NCBI RefSeq assembly: GCF_027942865.1
Contig: NC_134526.1
Coordinates: 11,936,284 to 12,000,283, forward strand
Source of the DNA: Odontesthes bonariensis
Lineage: Eukaryota > Chordata > Actinopteri > Atheriniformes > Atherinopsidae
Length of the DNA stretch: 64,000 nt
Reading direction: 5' to 3'
In this document: piece after piece, positions 33,798 to 46,000 of the stretch
Position numbering within the stretch: the stretch's first letter is position 1
Layout of the letters: each line of letters opens with the position of its first letter
Made by a program: the position numbers and the translations under genes
The notes under the pieces: generated by a model
Seen by the model: the letters and a program-made list of their open reading frames with translations, nothing else
What the model was told of the DNA's origin: nothing
Database searches by the model: none

Positions 33798-35459
33798 TAT
33801 GTACACCTTTTTTATAACTTGCTCTCACAATCACTTATCCTTCCTTATCTCCCCTGCCTTTTCTTTGACATTATGTGAAACCTTTCCACAAGAATAACTG
33901 CTATATTCCCACTTCATCCTTATCTGTGGGAGGTCATGTTGACTGAATAACTCAGCTTTTAGGTAACTAGGGGGAAATTGTGCAAATCTGGCTGACTGTG
34001 TGACCTTTCAGGCTTTTTTGCTCGTCTCATTCTTCACAGCAACAAAAACATCGGAAATCATCTTATTATCTGCAGAAACTCTCTGCTGTCATCTCCATTA
34101 TCAAAAGAACAAACTTCTTTGTGCCAGTTGAGCATCTAGCCATTGTACTGACCCTATGAGTAAGACTATCTCTGCTGTAGCATATCCCGACTACCAAAAT
34201 CAGCTACTTCAAGACACAAAAGTGTGTGCTACATTTACACAAAATGGCTACTATTTTCTAAAGAGAAGTGAACAAAAAGCCTATCTGCCCCTTATTCAGT
34301 CTTAATGAAATACACTCACTCATGCTGCTTTCTGTCGTTGCTCGGATCATATCGGTCACTGAAAGTGGAGTTAGTGCACAGCACTGCCACAGAAACTGCA
34401 ACAAAATACCTTCAGGCAATGTTCAGGACCTGGCCTTGACTGTGTCTGCCCTCTGCCTTTTGCAAAAGAAGTGACTTCCCATCCTGTAAGGACCTCAGAG
34501 TAAGATTCTGTCAGTTAGAGGCAAAATTAAACTTCTTTTTGCTGTGGAACATGGACCCCTTTCCACCTGTTTTCCTTCAATAAATCCTATTAAGTCTTTG
34601 TATTCCTGATTATAGGTTCTTCAGCTGCATACTGATTATATGAGAATATACATCTACCTGACCTTAACTATGGTAAGCTTAGGCTTATGCTAACAAAATA
34701 TTATGTGTATCAGTAGAATAAACTAACACGATTTACTGCTCTGTTATATGTCTAGCTCTATTGTGACAGATGGTAATTGTACATTTGTAATCACTGCATT
34801 CATCTGCAGTCAGTTCTTCCATGCTGTCAAAAAGACACCACTCTTGAGTCTGGATTCGATAATGTAGTTAGAATTATGTTATTATATCATGATGTTACTC
34901 CTTGACCAGGAGTAAAGAGTCTGTGCTTTGTGTTGCGCTTATTGAGAGTGAAGGCTCACACTTCTTTCTTCTTTTTTCTTTGCTTGATCTGAAACTAATC
35001 GTAGCTTTGGCAATACACATTAAATAAGCAAGGATCAATGTATTTTGCTATACTTGGCTGTTGTGTATCTATCTATTGCAGTAACATATTACTGTAATAA
35101 AAAAAGCAAGGTCATGAGCAATGTGTTTCAATGGCCCTTCAAACCAAAAGCTGAACAACCCAGGTGAACAAATACTGTGAAGAATATAAGTGGTTTCCAT
35201 AACAACCCAACCTCGGTACTTCACAACTCACTTATTTACTGTCCAGACTTTTCTCGGCATGAATAATCAACACTCCAGGGATTGAGTTCCTAAAAACTGT
35301 GTGGATGTTTGGCCAACCCCTCGAATCACAAGTAAAAAAATAAGATCAAGAAAGAAAATGAAAAAATGTAGCAGAGAAACCGATGAAGCATGGTGACAAA
35401 GCATGGGTGTCAGATCATATCTTGCCTCCGTGCATCCCCCGCCCTCCTCTCATCCCCAG
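33798..35459. other. Intergenic, no recognised gene
   Basis: No open frame with family similarity and no clear repeat. Confidence 0.4.
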
Positions 35460-35578
35460 ACAGGGTTGGGCCAAACAGCAGGTGGTGCAGAAGAGAAGCC
35501 TAGACATGGGATTTACAAATCTCTGGCTCTGAATCTGCACTGGACAAGCATGGAGGAGCAATAAATCCCAAATTCAAA
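35460..35578 (+). promoter_or_regulatory. gper1: Candidate 5' UTR exon of gper1
   Basis: The sequence ends at a strong donor, TTCAAA|GTAAGTG, after 35578. The gper1 coding exon has an acceptor at 36737/36738, so at least one upstream non-coding exon is expected, and this is the nearest plausible donor of that quality. The 5' boundary is arbitrary and no promoter motif is decisive. Confidence 0.3.
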
Positions 35579-36737
35579 GTAAGTGTTCACATCTGTATTA
35601 CAATTTGTGGATTAGAAATAGATGGGAGAGTGTCCTCGTGTTTTACAAATTCACTTGCATTAGTTGTATCTTACGTCATCAGTTAGCTCTTATTTTCTCT
35701 GTCACAAGTCCAGAGCGCTTGATTGTTTCCCAGATAGCACTTCTGTTATCGAGGTTTTTATTGATTTTAGTAGGACAGAGCATATGAAAACAATACAGCA
35801 CAAAAATACTTGTTTGAGTTTAAGAATTACAAATTCAAAACACTTTGAAAGACAAAGATCTCCTTCAAATAAATATTTCAATAAAAGTAGTGGTTAACCA
35901 AAATTTGGACCATGGACTGCTACTTTAATGAATGCTTTAGTTTCTTGTTCTTATCATTTTTCAAAGGATTGAATCAAAAAAGAAAATATGCTATTTATGA
36001 TAGAATATGCATTTTGTTTTTACAATGAAAGTTGAGATGTTTAAAGCAAGAAATGAAAAGTTCTGTTAAAATGTTTAGCCAATGCATTCATTTATTGAAT
36101 GTTAATGTTTTGAATTACTGTTTTTAGAAGTACTTTTTTGAGAGTGTATTGATTTTGTAAATAGTTTGCTCTGGTGGAAATAAAACCAGAAGAGTGCAAT
36201 TGTTATTTTCACCAAACAGAGGGTAGTATTTCAGTGAGAGTTTGGGGTCTGAACATGATTGTGTCTGTTTTTAATAAAGAACATAGATTTTCTATCACAT
36301 ATATTTGAAGTGAGAGTGATATTTGTTGATTGCAGTGATTTGAAAAATATATATATCAAAACAGAGGGTTTTTAAATGGTACTGGCAAATAATTCTTTTT
36401 ATCGCATTAATATTCATCAAGTCTGGACAAACCGGTTAGAGGGAGCTTCAGTTGTGTGATTTTCAAGGAGGATTTCAATGCATCTGTTTAAGTTTGAAGC
36501 ATGAATGTTAACATGCTTACATAGTCGTCTGACATCAGTTATATACCCTGTAAAAACTGGTCTTAAAAAATGTTCATCTTTTACTTTCATGAGTACTGAT
36601 TTGGAAATTAATAAAACACATCCTGCCTCCTCTGAATCATAAATAGAATTGTGACTGCTGTTTTTTTCGCGAGTTTTTCCCCCTTTAATTAACTTTCACA
36701 TGTTTTTTCTTTTTTTCTTCTCCTCTCACTTCCACAG

Positions 36738-37178
36738 CTCAGGTGTCACAGCAATAGCATCTCTGGTCAAAGCTCGCTGAATAAAAGATTCATGTGCACT
36801 TGGAGAGACAAAGCAGCACTCCAATCAAATGACTCAAAAGAGGAGAGAGAAAGCTACCCTCTAATCTCAGACCCACAGATTAGACCGTCAGAATAATGTG
36901 ACTCATGGAAGGAAAAGCCCAAAGGCGATTTTAAGACATGGAAGTGCTTCTGTTTTGCATCAAAAAGTTACTACCAGATGAAAGTTGATGTCATCATGGG
37001 GTCAAACATCCCATAAATGTTTCACTTCACTCCACTGGCATCTGTCAGCATGTCCGTACAGCATAGATGAATTTCATCTTACAAAGAAAAAACTGGGAAC
37101 CAACATGGTTTAACGATGTAGCAGCTACATTTAATTTACGTGTGGCCTATGATTTGAGACTGGTCAACAACAATCAGT
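36738..37178 (+). other. gper1: 5' UTR part of the gper1 coding exon
   Basis: A polypyrimidine tract, CTCTCACTTCCACAG, ends at 36737 and forms a good splice acceptor. The 441 nt up to the gper1 ATG contain several short upstream ATGs and would be the 5' UTR carried on the coding exon. Confidence 0.5.
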
Positions 37179-38243
37179 ATGGAAGGGCAGACATCTGCTT
37201 TGGTCTGGATATATGATAACACTACAGAGCAACTGAACACTTCACATGAGTACAACACTACAGATTTGAGTGAAAACTCTGACAAATACCAGTCTTACAT
37301 TATTGGTCTCTTTTTGTCCTGCTTGTACACTATCCTCCTTTTTCCTATTGGATTTATTGGTAACATCTTAATCCTGGTGGTGAACCTGAACCACAGAGAG
37401 AAGATGACCATCCCTGATCTCTACTTCGTTAATCTGGCTGTGGCAGACCTCATACTGGTGGCAGATTCCCTCATTGAGGTTTTCAATCTGAATGAAAAGT
37501 ATTATGACTACGCCGTCCTCTGCACCTTCATGTCTCTTTTCCTGCAGGTCAACATGTACAGCAGCATCTTCTTTCTCACATGGATGAGCTTTGACAGATA
37601 TATTGCCCTCGCTAGCTCCATGAGCAGCAGCCCACTGAGGACTATGCAGCATGCCAAGCTCAGCTGTGGCCTCATCTGGATGGCCTCCATCCTGGCCACC
37701 CTTCTGCCCTTCACTATTGTACAGACTCAGCACAGGGGTGAGGTGCACTTCTGCTTTGCCAACGTTTTTGAGATCCAGTGGCTTGAGGTGACCATTGGCT
37801 TTTTGGTGCCCTTCTCCATCATTGGTCTATGTTACTCTCTGATTGTGAGAATCCTCATGAAAGCCCAGAAGCACCGTGGACTGTGGCCACGGCGGCAGAA
37901 AGCCCTGCGCATGATTGTGGTGGTAGTTCTGGTGTTCTTCATCTGTTGGCTGCCAGAGAATGTCTTCATCAGCATCCAGCTGCTGCAGGGCACAGCTGAC
38001 CCATCGCAGAGGACTGTTACCACCCTGTGGCATGACTACCCCCTCACAGGCCACATTGTTAACCTGGCAGCTTTCTCCAACAGCTGCCTCAACCCCATTA
38101 TCTACAGCTTTCTAGGGGAAACCTTCAGGGACAAGCTGCGTCTCTTCATTAAACAGAAAGCCAGCTGGTCAGTAGTAAACCGTTTCTGCCACCATGGCCT
38201 CGATCTACACCTCCCTGTCGGGAGCAAAGTGTCAGAGGTGTGA
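37179..38243 (+). CDS. gper1: G-protein coupled estrogen receptor 1
   Basis: A 354-codon, single-exon class A GPCR closely matching vertebrate GPER1 (375 residues in human; the difference is mostly in the N-terminus). The extracellular N-terminus has three NTT/NTS glycosylation sites. TM1 reads [22 protein letters not shown]2 follows [22 protein letters not shown]3 ends in an intact DRY (FDRYIALA); TM6 contains [15 protein letters not shown]7 carries [20 protein letters not shown] with the NPxxY motif. The C-terminus ends VSEV, keeping the type I PDZ-binding pattern S-x-V (SAV in human). GPER1 mediates rapid, non-genomic estrogen signalling through Gs/cAMP and EGFR transactivation, at plasma and internal membranes; in fish oocytes it maintains meiotic arrest. 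The start is the first ATG of the frame. It follows gpr146 about 10 kb away on the same strand, as in the mammalian 7p22.3-type cluster. Confidence 0.98.
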   Translation: MEGQTSALVWIYDNTTEQLNTSHEYNTTDLSENSDKYQSYIIGLFLSCLYTILLFPIGFIGNILILVVNLNHREKMTIPDLYFVNLAVADLILVADSLIEVFNLNEKYYDYAVLCTFMSLFLQVNMYSSIFFLTWMSFDRYIALASSMSSSPLRTMQHAKLSCGLIWMASILATLLPFTIVQTQHRGEVHFCFANVFEIQWLEVTIGFLVPFSIIGLCYSLIVRILMKAQKHRGLWPRRQKALRMIVVVVLVFFICWLPENVFISIQLLQGTADPSQRTVTTLWHDYPLTGHIVNLAAFSNSCLNPIIYSFLGETFRDKLRLFIKQKASWSVVNRFCHHGLDLHLPVGSKVSEV

Positions 38244-41200
38244 CTGCAATAAGAAAAACTATTTCTATTAAAACATCTCCGCAAGCTTCTTCGCATAAAA
38301 GTTATCAGTTTTCTTCAACTGTTTATCAGCTCGCCTCATGCCATAGTTATAACAGTGTCTCAGTTAACTCGCTGACTTTCTGATCAAAAAACCCCCAAAA
38401 CCACCAAGGATGTATCCCCAAAGAGGAATGAAAAGGACTTGATGTATCCTTTGAGTAGACGACAAATACAAGGTACATAAAGGCTATTTTCATGTTATCT
38501 GCACATTCAACTGTCTTTTTTTTTTTTTCATACTTTGTGTATATCAGAAAGCCTCAGTAAATGAAAAGCTGAGTCATCTAAGAATGAGTCTCAAAGTAGT
38601 AGACAGCTTTTGTACAGCAAAGTTAACAATGTGTGAGAGCGGCAATGTGAGGGATCACCTGAAGAAATACAAACGCTGCACTGGAGGGAAAGCAGCCACG
38701 TGGAGGAAGTGCTTTGTCACACTTAATGTAATCAGACTACCTGTCTGAGCTACAATGTAAAAATGGCCTTCATCAAAAAGCTCACACATGTCCATTAACA
38801 ATGTAATACTAACCAGGCATCACCACACTTCAGCTCAGCTCTTTTGTTTGATATTTCATCCGCTGACAGAAAATGTAAGTTAATATAAAGTTAATCATTC
38901 AATGGATTATGCAAGCAAATGTTCACAAACATGTTTCATTTTCAGATTTAATGACTGTATCATGGAAGTTGTTGATCAGCTTGATGAATACAAAACAAGA
39001 TTTTTTGAACGTGTCTTCAGTTTCAGTTTTCTATTTACACAAATACCAATATTTTGGCATTTGTTTGAAGTGAGTCCACTCATTAGGACTGTCATGGCTG
39101 GAGGATGCATTAGATCAGAATGTTTAAGTTGCAAGTTAAGTGGGTTTGAAATACAAAAATAGCTGAAATATGTTGAAACGTAAGAATCCCTGCGAGTGCT
39201 CAGTTCAAAGACGGATGCAGGTCATATGATTATTAGCCCTCTTGTCAGATCTTGTTAACATGACGGTGGAGCAAAGAAGCAGGTCCTTTTTTGCAAGACT
39301 GAGACATAGTAGACATACAACACGCTTGACAATATGGAGCCACATTATACTTTTATTCTTTAACATATCAAACAGCAACAACCAACATCAGATAAGACCA
39401 ATGATGTTTCATACACAGTATCTTTTATTTTATCTGACCACATGTTGCCTGTTGATCTATCGTTTTCTGTTTATGAGCTAAATCTATTGTTTTTTTCATT
39501 AACTTTCAAAAAGTACAAATACTTAAACATCTAGAGCAGCTGCAGTATAAGATGTTCAGTCGCACCTAACTTCATCTCAGGCTTCTGTTTCCCATCTCTT
39601 AAAAACCATCATTGATTAGAGATTGATAAAGGGCTCTCTGTAGAATAAAAGTGCACATTAAGACATTAATCAAAGTTAATGTAATGCACATTATCATGTG
39701 CATACATATTTTCAGATATATCCTACCAGAGGCTAGATACAAGAGGTGCCATTAAATGTGTCTTAGTTTTACAGCCCCTTTTGTTATTCTCTCACAACAA
39801 ATGCATTTTTTTTCAAGAGTACTTCAATGGTCTTTTACTGACATCTGTCCTCAAATGAATATCACAGGTTCAAAGATTTATTCACCTTTTTAACTATATT
39901 TTCTCAAAAAGAAAAAAAATGACCACTCGTGTGCAGGTTCTATGCATTAAAAATGTTACGGATGTCTTGGTGTGTTACATACCAAAAACGAAGAAAGAAC
40001 AGGAATCGCTGTCACACCTAGATTGAAGATCATACACGGGCATAAACAAGTCTGTTTATGCATGAGGCAGCTAGAGATAATGGTGTGACTGGAAAAAATA
40101 GATGTCCAAACCACGAACTGTTATTGCAGCTGTAACCATCCTGGGAAAGCAGCTCTGAGGATTATTTCAGCAAATGTTTATTGGAGGTCTACAAAAACGC
40201 AAAACTCGGTGCAGTGCATGCTGCAGCAAATTCTTTAGCCTGATGTTTCCATTGTACCAATTTTTGTTCTTTCCACTCAAATTATGCAGGAAGGCACTCT
40301 GCCTTTCATACCTTTGTAATTACTAACATTACAAAATCGGTTTCAAATATGGCTTGTATAGTTATAATTTAGACGTGAATTTAGACGGGTTTGAAGGCTT
40401 CGTAAACAGTTTCGTAAACAGTCCGTGGCTCTATCGTTTCTATGGAGGGCAAAAAACAGGCCGACACTGAGTAATAGTGACATGTGAGTTGTCAGGTTCA
40501 TTGTTATAAACAGGACCCTCTCTGAGGAGAGGCAAAACACTATTTTACATCAGTCATACACACACATCTGCACACACACAAACTCCCTCATCTGACATAC
40601 TGTGAGAAGAGCTTGACAGTAAACTGTATGAACAGCTGAGACTACTGACCAGGGTTAAAGGTTTGTGATGACTGACGTCACAGAAGGAAAAGGGTGTGAC
40701 TTTTCCCCTCACCATATTCACTACTTCCTCTGGACGATCTTGTATCAAACAATGAGTTTAAAAGGAAAAATGCATCTGGACATAAGAGCAAAATACAACA
40801 TTTTCTAGTTTGTTAGGTCCCACCCTAAAGGGGAGATTAAAATACGCATCCAGGCAAATAATTATGAATGTATTGTGAAGAAAGACCAGGAGCTTCTTAG
40901 TCACTAAATTCCAATGACAAAAACTTTCAAGATAAAGTAGTTTTGTAGGTAGCTTTTTCAGACTTTACCTGTCATAAACATATAAATCCACATATAAAAT
41001 GTTTATTAGATGCAAAAATCGGATCAAAGAAAAACCTCTCCCAACAGGTGTAATAATTTTGTTTAGCTTTGTAATAAACATAGACGCCATAATGTCGGTG
41101 TTTTTCCTCTGAATCTTAATGAGAATCGATAAAACTTGAAACACATATTTCACAATAGAATAGTCATGACAAAGCTGCTTCAGCAACTCTTTGTCACAAT

Positions 41201-42879
41201 AATTCTTCACTATATTTGAACTTATAGGAGATATTGCATGTGAAAAGTTTGAGGACTCTGGTCAATTAAATTTAGGACCGTGCCATTCTCTGCCATGAGG
41301 AGCCTAAGTTATAAAGTAAATAAAACCAGTGAAGCGTGGTTTTACATGAAGGGGAGATCCTTAAATGTTTTCTTATCTAAGGAAGATGCTGGACATTGTC
41401 TAAGTGTAAACTGAGTGTAGGTGGGGCATTTTGAAGTAATTACAACTGGATAAGCCAAGGCTTATGTATACTTATAAGACTGTGCACTCAATGGACTTCA
41501 ACGGCTGAATAATGGATTAGACATTTAATTGCATTTGTACATTAAAATCCCTTGCAGTGACAAAAGGGGAGCTGAAGAGAACAGATTAGCCTCCTGGATA
41601 CAGAGACAAAGAAAAGGGATTGGAGGTTTAGATGCCATCATGTGACAAATGCTTCAAATAGCTTATTGTTAATATATAATAATATGTTAAGTGAGTAGCA
41701 TTGTAAATTTGATGATAATATGAAATGATATAGAAGATCCTCAAAGATCTCCGAAGTTTAGCTCATATTTCTCAAGGGTAGAACGTGGGTCTTATGGCCT
41801 GATAAAGGTAAATGTGGGTTCTCTGTGGCGAGCTAAGCTGAATTTCTAATCTCAAAACAAGATGTGAGAAACTGTCTGTCATTTCAAATCATGACCTAAA
41901 GCGCTGTGTGGTTTCCATATTCCCCCCACAACACGGACCTTTGCCTGAATTAAAGCTGTGAATTTTTACAAGTATAGTGTTCAGATGTTAATGTGCCGCA
42001 GTCAAGGATTCTGCCATATATGTCTCAGTCTACTGCAGCATGCGAAGGTGGCTCCACACTTTATTCTATTTCTGTCGTCTATACAAATGTGTTTTAGATT
42101 AATTTGATAAAGCTTCTATTTATAAAGTAAAACTGTTACATGGACACATTGCAAAAATATGTCACAAATAGCGGCCATTTGGCTAAAACACAAATTCTGT
42201 CCAGCGTTAGGCATTTTAAATTTGGCTAAAACAAGAGAACCAATTAGAGGATAAAAAAGATTCAAGTTAGAAGAGCAGAACAGTGTGTGTATTTGTTACA
42301 TGTGTACAAACTCTGCATACACTGACAAAGTGTGATATTGTGACTGTCAGGGAGTATAGGTGGAAAGGCAAGTGACAAGTGATTTATTTCAAACACGTGA
42401 CAGTTGTTTTTGGGCAAGTTAGTGCCTCACTTGTTCAGGAAAGTCTTAAAGGCTCTGAAATTGCAAGTTTTATAAAACAAAATCTGACAAAAAATAAGTC
42501 TTGCCTTGACTTTACCACTTGTTGTTCCATTGTTGAGACTTGCATTTTGATCAGCTTACAAATTGCATCAGAAATTACACCATTTATCAAACCAAATATT
42601 GTTTATATAATTTCTGAAACGTGAGATGACACTTGAGCTTTAGGTACAAAATTATTTTAGTCTCTTAATATTTTTTTCTTTGAACTTTTCTTTGAATCTA
42701 ACGGCAGAAATTCCTCATTACCTTTCTAGTATGTTTTTTTTTCTGGGGAAACATTCTAAAATGTTTCACAAATAAAAAAAAACCCCAACAACTTGAATTT
42801 AGACTTTCAGACAAAAGGCGATTCTCTTTGAAACGACAGAGGACGTAAACAGTCTGGAAAATATGCCACTGTCTGCCAG
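38244..42879. other. gper1 3' flank and intergenic DNA
   Basis: The first part should hold the gper1 3' UTR; ATTAAA at 38267-38272 is a weak early poly(A) candidate, and stronger AATAAA words occur further on (for example near 39644 and 41315). No other gene is supported. A CA-rich short tract is at 40555-40582. Confidence 0.4.
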
Positions 42880-43016
42880 TGTCTCGTTGTTCCAGCGCCC
42901 CCCCTGTAAGCGCGTGTACAATCTTTGGTGTTTGCAGAGCGTTCTCGTGCGGGCGGACGTGCCTGCACGCAAGCAACAGATTCGAGCGCAGGCGCAATTC
43001 ATTGTTTTGACTGAAA
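42880..43016 (+). promoter_or_regulatory. unkl: CpG-rich promoter and 5' UTR of unkl
   Basis: The bases before the unkl ATG are clearly richer in CpG than the flanks (AAGCGCGTGTAC, CGTGCGGGCGGACGTG, TCGAGCGCAGGCGC), which suits a TATA-less housekeeping promoter and untranslated leader. No TATA box is seen. The transcription start cannot be placed from sequence. Confidence 0.55.
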
Positions 43017-46000
43017 ATGCCGTCGGTTTCGAAAACGGCGGCCAATGCGTCTCCTCAAACCGAGAAACCTACCCACTATACGTGAGTAACGCTGCTGCCA
43101 AGAATCAACAAAACTTCTTGTTGCCCAAAACACTACTTGGATGTGCACTTTTGTGCATTTGCATTCGTAGCGTTTTTCAACTCTTGTGTGTGCGTTGAAA
43201 ACATGGTGCTTTTCCTGGCTTTGTGACTACCTTACGTTACATGGCAAACATCGACTGCTAACATCAGCGCCAAGGCAGGAAATACGGACATCTTAAATCA
43301 CCCGTTTACCAAACCATTCGTTATCGGAATTGTTTAAAAAAATTTTCATGGAGTTGAAGAACGGTTTTGAACCGTCTTTTTAACATTGTATCGTCATTTT
43401 GGTCCGCTAAATGATTAGCCAGGAACTCGCTAACCAGTCTGCTTGTAAATAGCTCGGCCTTATTTTGAGTTCCCTCTTACTACGCACATTTATAAACGTA
43501 CGCTCAGATGTTTTAGCAAGTGTTACGACGGATTTTGTGCGTAGTGTGCACCCAGAATAGCAAGCTAACGTTAATGACCCAAAAATCTACTTGTGTACAA
43601 GGCTGCAGTCGAACCAGCTGAGCACGACACCGAACCGTGCTCTTTTAGTTGCTTTGGGTTCACTCTTCTGCGTTTAGCCATTTCAAAACTCGGCTCACGA
43701 CACGAGATTTTTGTTTTTTCCTCACTGTTTCAGATACTTGAAGGAGTTCAGGACAGAGCAGTGCCCGTTGTTCCTCCAGCACAAGTGTACACAGCACAGA
43801 CCCTTTACTTGCTTTCATTGGCATTTTCTTAACCAGCGAAGAAGGCGACCCATAAGAAGGAGAGACGGAACCTTCAACTACAGCCCCGACGTGTACTGCA
43901 CGAAGTACGATGAGACCACAGGCATTTGCCCAGATGGAGATGAGTAAGTCCCCGTTACACTCAGTGCCGTGTTGCATCTTTATGGGCGCGCAGCAGCTCA
44001 GAAGATGACAGGTTTGCGATGAATTGATCAGTCATGGTTAGTGTTTGTGTCTTTGCCAAGCAGCCTGTGTTGGGTCATGATCCGGCACAATGCCGTGGCT
44101 ATGCTGCTGCTTTCTGCAGCACTTTGTCGTTGTGTAGTCCAATAAAGTAGAATAATCTAAGGGTTGTTTATTAACTTTCCTTAAGAAGAAAGAGCTTTTT
44201 TTTTTTTTTTTTTTTAATTTGTTACGAGTTCTTATTTGTGTAAAAACGACAATGAAAGCTAATTTGATGCATTAATGTTTACTTCACAAAGGTAGTGATG
44301 TGTGTTCGTGTTATAAAGATAAACTCTACAGTTCTGCTGGGGTTTTTTTTGTTACATTGGAAGAGAATTTTCCGATGCATGATTGCATGATGATCTGCAT
44401 GATTGAACCTCTTTTTCTAGTTGATTGGCTATTTAAAAGCTTGTCTCTTCTCTCCTGTTATTCATTTGAGGCAGAATGTATCGTGACACAGACATTTTCG
44501 TCCAAAAACGTAACATTTTCAGGAATGCCAGTCTCCCACGGTGTCCCGTTCACAATCAGATTCCATTGTGTTTTTCTGAATGTGTAATTATCAGCTGTAA
44601 TGCGGACGGGATATGTGCAAAGCAGTTCCTAAACATTTTCGCGAGGGCTGTTGGTGTCGGAGGACGGGACCATTTATGTATTGACTGTCTGATACAGAGC
44701 CTAAACACGGGGATTGTCAAAAAGAGGCGGTGGCGGCACCCTCAGGAACACCGCCACAGTGTGTGACGGCTAATTTAAAATGACAAAGCATTTGAGTGAG
44801 TAAAAATAAGGCTTAGAAAAAGAGAAATGGAATTATTAAACTATTGGAAGATGCACACTGCAGTCCTTACAATTTCTCCTCTTCTAATGGCAGCTATTTT
44901 TGTATGACCTTGTGTGTTGCTATAGCAACTGTTGCTGCTCAAGAAGGGAAATTTTGGTTTATTCAAGAGGCTTATTGGCTGTACATTTCTTGAGGCATTG
45001 CTGTTGTGTTAGGCCTGCAAACATGCTAGAATCCCCCTTTTAATTAAATGTTTAATCCTCATGTTTTTATAATAATATTATTAAAATTTTAGGTTTAAGT
45101 CGTGCTCGACAACGATATTTTATGCTTTAAAAGTGACGCTCCCATTCTAAATGTGGAAAAATGTTACGATTGGTCAGGCCTTTATGTAGATTACTACAAT
45201 GAGATGCCAAGTTGTTTTTAATAATTCATTTTATTTGGGCCAATTCATGAGATATCTTCATTTTGTGTGCCTGTTCCCACAGCTGCCCTTATCTGCACCG
45301 GACGACTGGTGACACAGAGCGCAAATACCATCTACGGTATTACAAGACTGGCACTTGTATCCATGAGACGGATGCTCGAGGGCATTGTGTGAAGAATGGC
45401 CTCCACTGTGCTTTTGCTCACGGGCCACATGATCTCCGACCTCCAGTCTATGATATCAGGTGACATGCAAAGCAAATTGTTGCTATTCTTATTCCTGGCA
45501 AGCTTTTTTCCCCAACGATTCACAATGTAACAGGCAAATCAGCCTATTTAGGCGTACATCAGCCCCATATGATAGGGAATAGCTCTGTTATGTGGGTTTG
45601 GAATAATTGTTTTGTTTGTACTGGGGTTTTGAGGACTCTATGCATTTAAAAAAGTTGATAACCCCCCTGTAAATAATAACTTATTACAATTGGTTCTCAG
45701 GGAGATCCAAGCACAAGAGGCCCTCCAGAACGGTCAGTTGGGATCTGGGGAAGGTATTCCTGATTTGCAGCCTGGCGTACTAGCCAGCCAAGCTATGATT
45801 GAGAAAACTCTAACAGAGGATCCCCGATGGCAAGGTGAGTAAATCCCACTTAAAGCCTGAGAAGGTGTGTTTATGATCAAACAAAGCATACTTCAGTTAC
45901 AGAGGAAACGACGTAATACTCTGTGACTCTTTCTGCAGATACCAACTTTGTTTTAGCCAATTATAAAACAGATCAGTGTACTAAGCCCCCAAGACTATGC